A stretch of 64,000 bases of DNA. Origin: Streptomyces pacificus. Lineage in GTDB: Bacteria > Actinomycetota > Actinomycetes > Streptomycetales > Streptomycetaceae. Positions 8,514 through 17,242 of the stretch are shown in pieces; position 1 is the first letter of the stretch; each line of letters starts with the position of its first letter. The notes under the pieces are model-generated. The model ran no database searches and was not told the DNA's origin. It saw only the letters and a program-made list of their open reading frames with translations. The stretch spans positions 186,001-250,000 of the forward strand of contig NZ_BLLG01000008.1 of NCBI RefSeq assembly GCF_011766325.1, given 5' to 3'. The position numbers were made by a program, and so were the translations under genes.

Positions 8514-9695
8514 TTATGCGGCGAGAGAGCCTGGAATGACCGCCCGGGGGCCGTACTTCGCCCGCGCCCGGTCGGCGACCGCCTCCAGCCGGCGCGCTTT
8601 GTCATCGGCGGAGTCGAAGGTGAGCTGATGCGCGGCCCGTTCGGCCGGGACCAGCCCCTCCGCCCGCAGCGCCAGAGCACGCACCCGGGCGCGCTGCAGA
8701 CCGAGCACGTCCAGGAGCCGGTACGCGGCACCGGTGAGCGACACGGAGTGCGCGGTCGGCTCGGACAGGACCCGGGTCCTGGTGGTCGTGGTGCGGTCCG
8801 CGTAGCGCACGGTGAGTGTCAGGGAACGGCATACCTGGCCGTCGCGGCGCATCCTCGCCCCCAGTTCCCCCGCGAGCGAGAGCAGTGCGCGGCGGTGCCT
8901 GTCACGGTCCAGCTCGTCCCGGGGAAAGGCGCGTTCGCCCGCGACGGAGCGGGCCGCCGCATTGGGGACGACCCGGGTCCGGTCGATACCGCGGGCCTTC
9001 TCGTGCACCTCCCGGCCCGTGCGCACGCCGAGGATCCGCTGGAGTACGGCGAGAGGGGCGGCGGCGAGCCGGTCGACGGTGTCGAGCCCGTAGCCGCAGA
9101 GGATGCGGGCCGTCGCGGGGCCGACGCCGTGCAGCGCGGCGACCGGGCGGCCGGCGAGGAACTCCGCCGCGCCCTCCACCACCAGGGTCGTACCGGAGCC
9201 GGCCTCCAGCGCCGCCATCCTGGCGAGCAGCGGGTTGGGCCCGGCGCCGATCACGCAGTCGACGCCGTACAGGGCGAGGGCCCGCACCCGTATCAGCGCG
9301 GCGAGCCCGGCTGCGTCCCGGCCGAAGTACCGCAGCGCACCGCTCACATCGGCGAGCGCGGCGTCCCGGCCGACCGCCTCCACCACCGGGGTGACCGCGC
9401 CGAGCATTCCGAGCAGCCCCGCGAAGGCGGCACCGTCCGGCGCCTCTTCCCCGGCGCCGCGGAAGCGCACGCAGAGGACGGTCGGCGCGTTCGCGCCCCC
9501 GGCGGGGGTGTCCGCTCCCCCGGCCGAGGCGTCCGGCGCATCCGCTGTATACGGTGCGGAAGGCACGGGTGGTGCGGACGGCGCGGACCCGGACGACATG
9601 TGAGGCGCATAGGGCACATAGGGCGCGGACACGCCCGCACCGCCCGACGCGCCGTCGCCTCGCGGCGGAACCGCGTTCCCCTGCCCGCTCGTCAT
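8514..9695 (-). CDS. imuB: ImuB-like Y-family polymerase homologue with degenerate active site
   Basis: The product has 393 residues. About 70 Pro/Ala/Ser-rich residues precede a shortened polymerase palm (TVLCVRF...TPVVEAVGRDAALADVSG...YFG). A helix-hairpin-helix thumb (GVGPATARILCGYG) and little finger follow. Near the C-terminus QLTFD resembles a beta-clamp-binding motif. In active Y-family enzymes the palm begins with a D-x-D and has S-x-D-E; here the first Asp is Arg/Phe, the fingers segment is almost absent, and the Glu of the DE pair is Ala. It therefore likely acts as an adaptor recruiting DnaE2 to the clamp. The ATG at 9695 overlaps the dnaE2 stop (ATGA), so I preferred it over 9722. 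Confidence 0.82.
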   Translation of the reverse strand: MTSGQGNAVPPRGDGASGGAGVSAPYVPYAPHMSSGSAPSAPPVPSAPYTADAPDASAGGADTPAGGANAPTVLCVRFRGAGEEAPDGAAFAGLLGMLGAVTPVVEAVGRDAALADVSGALRYFGRDAAGLAALIRVRALALYGVDCVIGAGPNPLLARMAALEAGSGTTLVVEGAAEFLAGRPVAALHGVGPATARILCGYGLDTVDRLAAAPLAVLQRILGVRTGREVHEKARGIDRTRVVPNAAARSVAGERAFPRDELDRDRHRRALLSLAGELGARMRRDGQVCRSLTLTVRYADRTTTTRTRVLSEPTAHSVSLTGAAYRLLDVLGLQRARVRALALRAEGLVPAERAAHQLTFDSADDKARRLEAVADRARAKYGPRAVIPGSLAA

Positions 9696-12600
9696 CCCGC
9701 ACTCCCCGGGCTCCGGTGCCACAGCTTCCTCGCCGGGGCCGCCCCTTCGCCCGCGGGGCGCAGATCGGCCCAGGCGTTCATCTCGTACCCGGTGGACAGC
9801 CGGATGCGGCGACCGCCCCCGGCCTGGGCACCGGACGCATCCGCACCCCCGCCGCCTCCCCTTCCGCCCCCTATACCCCTTTCACCCCTTTCACCCCCGC
9901 TGCCCCTTCCCCCATCTCCCCCGCTTCCGCCCTCTCCGGCTTGCGCGCCCACCGCGGCAAGCCGCTCGGCCACCGCGTCCAGACCGCCCACACGCCGGAG
10001 TTCGATCAGGTCCGCGAGGTTCCAGGCGGCGGAACCGACCACACTGAGGCTGCGCGGCCCCCGCCGCTGGACCACGCCCCGCACCAGCAGCAGCCAGGAA
10101 TGGAAGACGGTGTGGGCGCACGCTTCGTGGCTGTCGTCGAAGAAGGCGAGGTCGACCAGGCCCGTACCGTCGTCCAGGGTGGTGAAGATGACCCGCCGCC
10201 CAGAGCGGATCGGCGGTGTCTGGGTGGCCGCCTTGGCTCCGGCGACCAGTACCGTCGCGCCGTGCTCCGCCTCGCGCAGCAGCTTCGCGGGGATCGCGCC
10301 GAGTTCGCCGAGGAAGACGTGGTGGTCCGCCATCAGATGGCGGGACGCGTCCATGCCGAGGACGCCCAGCTCTGCACTGAGCCGCTCGGCCTCGTTGAGG
10401 TCGGGCAGTCCGATGGAAGCGGTCCTGCGGCCGCCGTCGAGCGGGAGCTGCCCGCCGTGGCCGCCATGGCCACCGCGGGAGACCGCACTCCGCTGGGCGC
10501 GGTGCAGTTCGGCGATGTGCAGCAGCAGATCGCGCCGGTTGGCGCCGAACTCGTCCAGCGCGCCGACCTGCGCCAGCCGCTCCGCGGCCGGTCGTCCGGG
10601 GCGAGCCCGCTCCCAGAAGTCCAGCAGCGAGGAGTACGGCTGCGCTTCCTCGATCCGCTCCGCTTCCGCCTCGCCGATGCCGTGGACATCGGAGAACGCC
10701 AGCCGCAGCCCCCAGGTCACAGACTCTCCGCCGGCGGGCTCCCCGTCACCGGAACCCCCACCATCAGACACCAGTTCGATGCGATGGGCGACCGCCGACC
10801 GGTTCACATCGAGCGGGAGCACCGGCACCCCCCGCCGCCGGGCGTCCGCCAGCAGCAGCCGCTTCGGGTACATCCCGGGGTCGTGTGTGAGCAGCCCCGC
10901 GTAGAAGGCCGCCGGATGGTGCGCCTTGAGCCACGCCGACTGGTAGGTCGGTACGGCGAAGGCGACGGCGTGCGCCTTGCAGAAGCCGTACGAGCCGAAC
11001 GCCTCGATGATCTCCCAGGTCCGCGCGATCACCTCGGCCGTGTACCCCCTTCGCTCCGCCCGTTCGGCGAACCACGCCCTGATCCGCTCCTGCGACCCGG
11101 GGTCGGAGAGCCCGCGCCGCACCCGGTCGGCCTCGTCCCGGCCGCAGCCGGTCATGATGTCCACCATCTCGATGATCTGCTCGTGGAAGACGACGACGCC
11201 GTATGTCTCCGCCAGCGGACCGGCCAGATCGGGGTGCGGGAAGCGGACCGGCACCCGCCCGTGCCGCGCCTGGATGAACGGCCGCACCATGTCCGCCGCG
11301 ACCGGTCCGGGCCGGAACAGCGAGATGTCCACGACCAGGTCGTGGAAGTTCGCGGGTTGCAGCCGGCCGACGAGGTCGCGCTGTCCCGGGGACTCGATCT
11401 GGAAGCAGCCCAGTGTCTCGGCCGAGCGGATGAGCCCGTACGTCGCCGGATCGCCGGGCGGCACCTGGGCGGGGTCGTCCAGATCGATCCGCCGGCCCGT
11501 GGTCCGTTCGATCTCGGCGACGGCGTGCGCCATGGCGGACTGCATCCGTACGCCGAGCACATCGAGTTTGAGCAGCCCGAGATCCTCGACGTCCTCCTTG
11601 TCGAACTGCGACATCGGGAAGGGGGAACCACCCGCGCCAGCGGTGCCGTGGGGGATCTCACCGCTGGTCGGCACCACGGGGGTGCGCCGCAGCAGCGAGG
11701 AGTCGGAGATGAGCACCCCGCACGGGTGCATGGCGACACCGCGCGGCAGCGCGTCCAGGCTCTCGACCAGCTCCCACAGTCTCCGGTGGCCGCCCCTCTC
11801 CTTGGCCACCTCGCGCAGTTCGGGCAGCTCTTCCATGGCCGCGCGGGCGTCACGGGCGCGGATGTGCGGAAACGCCTTGGCCAGCCGGTCGATCTCGGCC
11901 GGGTCCATGCTCAGCGCGGCGCCCACGTCCCGGATCGCGTGCCGCACCCGGTAGGTCTCGGGCATGGCGACGGCCGCGACCCGCTCCTCGCCGAAGCGGT
12001 CGAGGATCGCGCGGTAGACCTCCAGCCGGCGGGCGGACTCCACATCGATGTCGATGTCGGGCAGCACGAACCGGCGCCTGGACAGGAAGCGCTCCATGAG
12101 CAGGTGCTGCTCGACCGGGTCGGCCTGTGCGATGCCGAGGAGGTGGTTCACGAGCGATCCGGCGCCGGAGCCCCGGGCGGCGACCCTGATGCCCATCCCC
12201 CGCACGTCGTGAACGACCTGGGCGACCGTCAGGAAGTAGGTGGCGTTGCCGTGGAAGGCGATGACGTCCAGCTCCGCGTGCATCCGCTCCCAGTAGGCGC
12301 GGGCCCGCGCCGGGGGCAGCCGGTCGTAGCCGCGCAGCACCATACCGGCCGCGGCTCGAGAGGCGAGGACGCGCTGGGCGCCGCGCCCGGCGGCCCCCAC
12401 GAGATGCGGCTCCGGGTAGTAGGCGTATCCCATCCCCAGATCGCGCTCGGGGTCGACGCGGCACTCGGCGGCGGTCTCCTCGGTGGCGGCGAGCAGCCGG
12501 TGCGCCGCGTCGCGGCGCCATCCGGCCGCCTCGGCGATCCGCTCGGCCGCGCGGGCCATGCCGTCCGCGCCCTTGAGCCAGCGCTCGCCGCTGTCGAGCC

Positions 12601-13411
12601 CCCGGGCGGGGTCGACGGGGACGAGTCTGCGGGCCGCGTCGAGGACATCGGCGACGGGGCCCTGGCCGGGATCGGCGTAGCGCACGGCGTTGCTGAGGAC
12701 GGCCCGCACCCCCTGCTCGGCGGCGAAGCCCGCGGTGCGGGCGGCGAGACGGAGCGAACCGGGGCCCGTACCCCCGGTCCCGTGGTGCACGGCTTCGAGG
12801 CGGAGTCCGTCGCCGTACCGCTCCCGCCAGGGCACAAGCAGCCGGGCGGCCCGGTCGGGACGCCCCTGGGCGAGGGCCCTGCCCACCCCGGAGTCCGGGC
12901 CGAGCAGCACGATGAGCCCGTCGCCTCCGGTGGCCCCGGTGGCCCCGCCGGCTCCGGTGACTCCGCCGGCTCCGTCCAGGAAGTCCCGGCCGAGGAGCGG
13001 CCGGGACCCACCGGCGGCGTGGGCCGCGGTGATCAGCCGGCACAGCTCCGCCCAGCCCGCGGCGCCGTCGCGGGCGAGGAAGGTGACACGGGGCGCGGAC
13101 TCGTCGATGAAGGCACCGCCCCGCACCGGGGTGCGCCGGCGTTCGACGCGGGCGGCAGGGCCGGCGGCCCGTACGCCCCGCTCGTTCACGGCCCGCTCCC
13201 GGACGGCGAGCTCCGCTCCGAAGATCGGGCGGATGCCCGCCCGGGCGCAGGCCTTGGCGAAGCGGACCGCGCCCGCGACGGTGTCGCGGTCGGTCAGGGC
13301 AAGGGCGCCCATCCCCCGCTCGGCGGCGCGCTCGGCCAGCCGTTCCGGATGCGAGGCCCCGTACCGCACGGAGAAGCCGGACACGGTGTGCAGATGCGTG
13401 AAACCGGGCAT
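9692..13411 (-). CDS. dnaE2: Error-prone DNA polymerase III alpha subunit (DnaE2)
   Basis: The product has 1239 residues. The N-terminal PHP domain begins GFTHLHTVSGFSVRYGASHP. The C-family polymerase core has the catalytic acidic motif PDIDIDVES (near residue 450) and the KAHAVAFAVPTYQSAW segment. An OB-fold region follows in the last third. DnaE2 performs translesion synthesis and drives DNA-damage mutagenesis, together with ImuB. The ATG at 13411 has AAGGAGG five bases upstream; the in-frame TTG at 13429 lies in that ribosome-binding region. A candidate LexA box lies 64 nt upstream. It is coupled to imuB by ATGA, and no imuA' gene is present. SCO1739 is the expected counterpart from memory. 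Confidence 0.93.
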   Translation of the reverse strand: MPGFTHLHTVSGFSVRYGASHPERLAERAAERGMGALALTDRDTVAGAVRFAKACARAGIRPIFGAELAVRERAVNERGVRAAGPAARVERRRTPVRGGAFIDESAPRVTFLARDGAAGWAELCRLITAAHAAGGSRPLLGRDFLDGAGGVTGAGGATGATGGDGLIVLLGPDSGVGRALAQGRPDRAARLLVPWRERYGDGLRLEAVHHGTGGTGPGSLRLAARTAGFAAEQGVRAVLSNAVRYADPGQGPVADVLDAARRLVPVDPARGLDSGERWLKGADGMARAAERIAEAAGWRRDAAHRLLAATEETAAECRVDPERDLGMGYAYYPEPHLVGAAGRGAQRVLASRAAAGMVLRGYDRLPPARARAYWERMHAELDVIAFHGNATYFLTVAQVVHDVRGMGIRVAARGSGAGSLVNHLLGIAQADPVEQHLLMERFLSRRRFVLPDIDIDVESARRLEVYRAILDRFGEERVAAVAMPETYRVRHAIRDVGAALSMDPAEIDRLAKAFPHIRARDARAAMEELPELREVAKERGGHRRLWELVESLDALPRGVAMHPCGVLISDSSLLRRTPVVPTSGEIPHGTAGAGGSPFPMSQFDKEDVEDLGLLKLDVLGVRMQSAMAHAVAEIERTTGRRIDLDDPAQVPPGDPATYGLIRSAETLGCFQIESPGQRDLVGRLQPANFHDLVVDISLFRPGPVAADMVRPFIQARHGRVPVRFPHPDLAGPLAETYGVVVFHEQIIEMVDIMTGCGRDEADRVRRGLSDPGSQERIRAWFAERAERRGYTAEVIARTWEIIEAFGSYGFCKAHAVAFAVPTYQSAWLKAHHPAAFYAGLLTHDPGMYPKRLLLADARRRGVPVLPLDVNRSAVAHRIELVSDGGGSGDGEPAGGESVTWGLRLAFSDVHGIGEAEAERIEEAQPYSSLLDFWERARPGRPAAERLAQVGALDEFGANRRDLLLHIAELHRAQRSAVSRGGHGGHGGQLPLDGGRRTASIGLPDLNEAERLSAELGVLGMDASRHLMADHHVFLGELGAIPAKLLREAEHGATVLVAGAKAATQTPPIRSGRRVIFTTLDDGTGLVDLAFFDDSHEACAHTVFHSWLLLVRGVVQRRGPRSLSVVGSAAWNLADLIELRRVGGLDAVAERLAAVGAQAGEGGSGGDGGRGSGGERGERGIGGGRGGGGGADASGAQAGGGRRIRLSTGYEMNAWADLRPAGEGAAPARKLWHRSPGSAG

Positions 13412-13474
13412 CCGCACCTCCTTGGTCAATCCGCTCCCACTTCCCCCCTCTCACCACCACCATAGACCAAGTTT

Positions 13475-13488
13475 CGAACGTTCGTGCG
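13475..13488 (-). promoter_or_regulatory. Candidate LexA (SOS) box for dnaE2-imuB
   Basis: The plus-strand sequence CGAACGTTCGTGCG matches the Gram-positive/actinobacterial SOS consensus CGAAC-N4-GTTCG with one mismatch in the second half-site (GTGCG for GTTCG). It lies 64 nt upstream of the dnaE2 ATG. The internal CGAACGTTCG is also a perfect 10-bp palindrome. Damage-inducible dnaE2 expression is established in mycobacteria and, as I recall, in S. coelicolor. Confidence 0.6.
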
Positions 13489-13605
13489 ACACCCGTCCCG
13501 GGTAGGCCCTGCCGCGCTCCCGGCCCGCCGACCGGCCGTGTACCGGCCCGTCCGCCCCCGGCGGACGGGCCCCGGGCAGCGCCGTTTCCCCCGAGACCGC
13601 TGGGC

Positions 13606-13696
13606 GAAGACGGCGAAGACGGCGGAGACGGCGGAGACGGCGGAGCCAGGAGCGACGGCCGCAACGGACACCGCAGACGCGACAGACGCGACAGAC
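13606..13696. repeat. Low-complexity 9-nt repeats (GACGGCGRA and GCGACAGAC)
   Basis: Successive near-identical units GACGGCGAA/GACGGCGGA from about 13606 to 13650, then GACGCGACA units to 13696. Read in the plus frame they encode a repetitive Thr/Ala/Glu stretch, so the AI-2E permease may or may not begin upstream of them. Confidence 0.6.
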
Positions 13697-13795
13697 ATGA
13701 CGGAGACTCCGGGCCGGGATGGCTCCCCCTGCCTTCGGGCGAATGAGGACCCGCGCGCGTTGACCCCGCGCCCGCCGGTGGTACCAGTCCGGGCG

Positions 13796-14950
13796 ATGCC
13801 CACACGATCCGCCCACCCGCGGTACCGGTTCCGCGCGGCGCGCGGCGGCGCGCGCGATGACGCGCGCCCCGCGCCCGGTACCCCGCCCGTCGCCGGCACC
13901 GCGGTGGCACCCGCCCTGCGGGCGGCCGCCGCCTACGCCTGGCGGCTGCTGGTGGTCGGCGCCCTGGTCTACGCCGTCTTCTCGATCCTCGGGCGGTTCC
14001 ACGAGATCGGCGTGGCCCTCTTCCTCGGTCTCGTCGGCTCGGCGATGCTCCGGCCGCTGGTCGATCTGCTGGCCCGCCGGCTGCCGCGGCCGCTCGCGGT
14101 GGCCATCGCGCTGATCGGCAGCATCAGCCTCGCCCTCGGCGTACTGGCCCTGGTCGGGGAGACCGTCGCCGGTGAGCAGGCCGTGCTGCAGCACGAGTTC
14201 GGCGCCGGGATCGAGCGCATCGAACGCTGGCTGGAGCAACCGCCGTTCCGGCTCAACCCGGAGGCGCTCAACGACCTCCAGTCACGGATCGGCCGGTTCC
14301 TCTCCAGCCATCGGTCCACGCTGATCAGTACGGCCATCAGCGGCGCGGCCCGGCTGGTGGAGGTGCTGACGACGCTGGCGCTCGGGCTGTTCTGCGCGGT
14401 GTTCTTCCTGCACTCGGGCGAGGGGCACTGGCGCTGGATCTGCGCCCAGCTGCCGCTCTCCGCCCGGGACCGGGTGTCGGCCGCGGGCCACGCCGCATGG
14501 CGCACCTTCACCGGATACACCCACGGCATCGTCCTGGTGGCCGCGACCAACTCCGTCCTGGTCGGCCTGGCGCTGTACGCACTCGGCGTACCCCTCGCCG
14601 TGCCGCTGGCCCTGCTGGAGTTCTTCGCCGCGTTCGTCCCGCTCATCGGCTCACCCATCGCGCTCGCCATCGCCGCCGTCGTGGCACTGGCCACCAAAGG
14701 CCCGGTCGTCGCCGCGATCGTCCTGGCGCTGATCGTGGTCATCGGCCAGCTCGAGGCGCATGTACTGCATCCGCTCGTGCTGAGCTGGGCCGTACGGCTG
14801 CATCCGCTCGTCGTGGCCATCTCCGTCGTCACGGGGGCGATCGCCGCCGGGGTGATCGGCGCGGTGGTGGCCGTACCGCTCGTGTCGGTCATCTGGTCGG
14901 TGCGCCAGGCACTGCGCCCCCGGAACGGCCGGGACCCGGCCCGCCCCTGA
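13796..14950 (+). CDS. AI-2E family transporter / PerM-like permease
   Basis: The product has 384 residues from this start. About 40 N-terminal residues are polar and the rest strongly hydrophobic, with roughly 7-8 membrane segments (for example WRLLVVGALVYAVFSIL near residue 49, ALGLFCAVFFL, and GLALYALGVPLAVPLALLEF). The segment EFFAAFVPLIGSPIA matches the conserved C-terminal region of the PerM/TqsA family. Members export quorum signals, ions or lipids; the substrate here is unknown. The frame stays open to 13484, but that extension crosses repetitive DNA and the dnaE2 SOS-box region. ATG 13796 gives a normal family length; ATG 13697 is the alternative. Start choice is uncertain. Confidence 0.75.
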   Translation: MPTRSAHPRYRFRAARGGARDDARPAPGTPPVAGTAVAPALRAAAAYAWRLLVVGALVYAVFSILGRFHEIGVALFLGLVGSAMLRPLVDLLARRLPRPLAVAIALIGSISLALGVLALVGETVAGEQAVLQHEFGAGIERIERWLEQPPFRLNPEALNDLQSRIGRFLSSHRSTLISTAISGAARLVEVLTTLALGLFCAVFFLHSGEGHWRWICAQLPLSARDRVSAAGHAAWRTFTGYTHGIVLVAATNSVLVGLALYALGVPLAVPLALLEFFAAFVPLIGSPIALAIAAVVALATKGPVVAAIVLALIVVIGQLEAHVLHPLVLSWAVRLHPLVVAISVVTGAIAAGVIGAVVAVPLVSVIWSVRQALRPRNGRDPARP

Positions 14951-15319
14951 GAGAACGCACCGGCCACGAACCGGCCACGCACCGGCCGCAGACCGGCCCC
15001 GCCGGACACTGCCACACCAGGCGACGCCCCCCGGTACCGCACCACCCGGTACCGCACCACGCACGCACCGCTGTGCCCGATGTCGCATGCCGGCTTCTGC
15101 TCGCCGACGGCACTCCGCCGGGCCGCTGCCGCCGGAAGGCCGCTCCAGCAGACGGTCCCACCCGGAGAGCCGCCGCTGTCGCCGGCCCGGCGCGGACCTT
15201 CGTCCGGAACAGGCCGTCGACGCCCTGGCCGTCGCGCCGACGATCCGGCGGTCGCCGCCCACACGGTGGCGGGGGCGGTGGCCCGGTCACCGGGGGTCCG
15301 CCGGGCCGTCCTCGGCGCC

Positions 15320-15353
15320 GCCGGCACGTGGCAGACGCCGGCACGTGGCAGAC
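15320..15353. repeat. Two tandem copies of a 17-nt unit
   Basis: GCCGGCACGTGGCAGAC occurs twice head to tail and is followed by GCCGGCC. Read directly; non-coding. Confidence 0.75.
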
Positions 15354-15780
15354 GCCGGCCGGCGCCGGCCGCGCGCAGCCGCCCGGGCTGCCACCGGGCA
15401 TCGTGCGAGGTTTCCGGCCGCAGAGGCGGAGGGCATCGCACCCTGACCGCGGACCGGCCCGTCGCCGGGGGTTCGCAGTCCGGAAGACGGCGCCGGCCGC
15501 CACGAGAGCGTCGAGGGCTCCGGCCCCCACCGCCGCGCGCCTTCCGGGTACGCGCCGATGCGTGACGCGGTGCCTGCCGCGGGGACGCGAACGGGGACGT
15601 GGGGTACCCGGAAGCGGAGGGGAGGGCGCCCGCTGCTCCGACACGCGCCGGTAGTGCACAAGGTCGACTCCAGGACGCGCGCAAGCACGACGACGCGCCC
15701 TCTGCTTCTTCACGCCCCCGTCCGCGCAGGTCGGTTCCGTTAGCGAACATCCCGCACCACCGGCCCTTGGGCAGCATATA

Positions 15781-15792
15781 AGGACTAGTCCT
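15781..15792. promoter_or_regulatory. 12-bp perfect palindrome upstream of alpha/beta hydrolase
   Basis: AGGACTAGTCCT is a perfect palindrome immediately after a CATATA stretch, about 130 nt upstream of the hydrolase start. It could be an operator or part of the promoter. CTAG-containing palindromes are rare in high-GC DNA, which makes it stand out. Confidence 0.3.
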
Positions 15793-15923
15793 GTCCGGAT
15801 CCTCACATCGGACGGGCTCATTGGGGACTTACGCCCCTCTCGCTCCGACGGGTAATCATCAAGGGGGCGGGGAAGGCCAGGACGATACCGCCGCATACGG
15901 CATACACACGGGACACTCAGGGA

Positions 15924-16871
15924 ATGTGCGGCATCTCCGGATTCACGGGGCCCAGGCAAAGGAGGCGGCGGGTGCGGCGTCGGGTGCGCGCGTCGGACGG
16001 GCGGCATCTGATGGTGGAGCGCTTGGGGGATCCGCGAGGCAGACCGGTCTTCCTGCTGCACGGCACTCCGGGCAGCCGCCTCGGACCCGCGCCGCGCGGC
16101 ATGGTGCTGTACCAGCGGGGGATGCAGCTGATCGCCTACGACCGGCCGGGATACGGCGGTTCGGACCGGCTGGCCGGCCGCAGCGTGGCGGATGTGGCCG
16201 CGGACGTGAGGACGATCGCCGACGCGCTGGGCCTGGACCGGTTCGCGGTGGTGGGGCGCTCCGGCGGCGCACCCCACGCCCTGGCCTGTGCGGCGCTGCT
16301 GCCCGACCGGGTCACCAGGGCCGCGGCGCTGGTGACGCTCGCGCCGCGGGACGCGGACGGGCTGGATTGGTTCGAGGGCATGGCCGCGTCGAACGTTCTC
16401 GAGTACACACGGGCCTCGGTCGACCCGGACGGGCTTACGGAGCGGTTCATCATGCGCTCGGCGGAGATCCGGCGCGACCCGGTCCGGCTCCTGGACGACC
16501 TGCGCAGGGACCTCACCGATGCGGACCGGATGGTCGTCGCGGATGCCGGCGTGCGGTCGATGCTGCTGCGCAACTACCAGGAGGCGCTGCGCACCTCGGC
16601 GTACGGCTGGATCGACGACGCCCTCGCCTTCTGCGGCCCCTGGGGGTTCGATCCCGCCGGCATCACCGCGCCCGTGATGCTGTGGCACGGCGAGAAGGAC
16701 AGGTTCTCCCCCGTCAGCCACTCCCGCTGGCTGGCGCAGCGCATCCCGGGGGTGAAGACCGTGCTGGAACCGACCGCGGCCCACTTCGACGCGCTGCACG
16801 CACTGCCCGCGATCCTCACCTGGCTGCTGGAGGACCACCCGGAGGACACCCGGAGGACACCCGGGGGGTGA
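15924..16871 (+). CDS. Alpha/beta-fold hydrolase
   Basis: The product has 315 residues. It shows the oxyanion segment FLLHGTPGSR (about 43-52), the nucleophile elbow GRSGG (Ser113), a late Asp in GEKDRFSP and a His in AAHFDALH. These complete a plausible Ser-Asp-His triad of the epoxide hydrolase/haloperoxidase-like superfamily. No signal peptide, so cytoplasmic. The first nine residues, MCGISGFTG, are oddly like the N-terminus of class II glutamine amidotransferases, but nothing else in the protein supports that fold. The true start may be a later GTG or ATG (for example ATG 16011, MVERLGDPRG). Substrate unknown. Confidence 0.8.
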   Translation: MCGISGFTGPRQRRRRVRRRVRASDGRHLMVERLGDPRGRPVFLLHGTPGSRLGPAPRGMVLYQRGMQLIAYDRPGYGGSDRLAGRSVADVAADVRTIADALGLDRFAVVGRSGGAPHALACAALLPDRVTRAAALVTLAPRDADGLDWFEGMAASNVLEYTRASVDPDGLTERFIMRSAEIRRDPVRLLDDLRRDLTDADRMVVADAGVRSMLLRNYQEALRTSAYGWIDDALAFCGPWGFDPAGITAPVMLWHGEKDRFSPVSHSRWLAQRIPGVKTVLEPTAAHFDALHALPAILTWLLEDHPEDTRRTPGG

Positions 16872-17242
16872 GCGGCTGAAACGGTCCCGACTCCCCGGAC
16901 ACCCGCCCAGCCAGCGGTGCAGCCGACCACGCCCCCGAACGCCCGCCACGCCACCAGATCGCCGGATCGCCGGCCGCAGCCGCCGAGCCCCCGCTCCCCG
17001 CCCCAGGAGCCCGCGGACCACCAGCCGCGGACCGCGGGGAACCGCACTCCCAGCGCCCGCCCCGCCCTCGGGTGGGCGGAGCACGCCCCCGTTCCCTCCG
17101 CTCCCTCCGCCCCTGAGCGTGCCCGCCCTCCGGGACGAAGGAGCGGAGGGCGGCCCCGGAGCGGAGACAGCGACGGGAGCAGAGAGCACGCAAGGGGAGC
17201 AGAGGGAACAGAGGGAACAGAGACAGCAGAGGGCGTGAGCGG
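16872..17242. other. Convergent intergenic region with hairpin
   Basis: About 370 nt between the plus-strand hydrolase and minus-strand fxsT. No gene seen. It holds a 10-bp-stem hairpin (listed separately) and purine-rich GGGAACAGA repeats at 17197-17224. Confidence 0.5.
17123..17153. terminator. Hairpin between convergent genes (possible terminator)
   Basis: CCGCCCTCCG (17123-17132) pairs perfectly with CGGAGGGCGG (17144-17153) across an 11-nt loop. There is no U-tract, as is usual for Streptomyces terminators. It sits where transcripts from both sides would end. Confidence 0.4.

Larger units (their letters stand above)
14951..15923. other. Long gene-poor, repeat-rich intergenic region
   Basis: About 970 nt with no supportable gene. 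It contains repeats of ACCGGCC (14958-14998), CCGGTACCGCACCAC twice (15031-15062), and a 17-nt tandem duplication at 15320-15353. The last 150 nt become less GC-rich (CATATAAGGACTAGTCCT around 15775-15792), the likely promoter of the alpha/beta hydrolase. Reading frames here are Arg/Pro-rich and lack family resemblance. It could be a decayed gene, but I cannot identify one. Confidence 0.45.

Noticed and set aside
9554..13465. A long open frame (about 1300 codons) on the plus strand opposite dnaE2
   Set aside because: Antisense shadow produced by high third-position GC; His/Arg/Gly-rich with no family motifs, while the minus strand encodes a full DnaE2.
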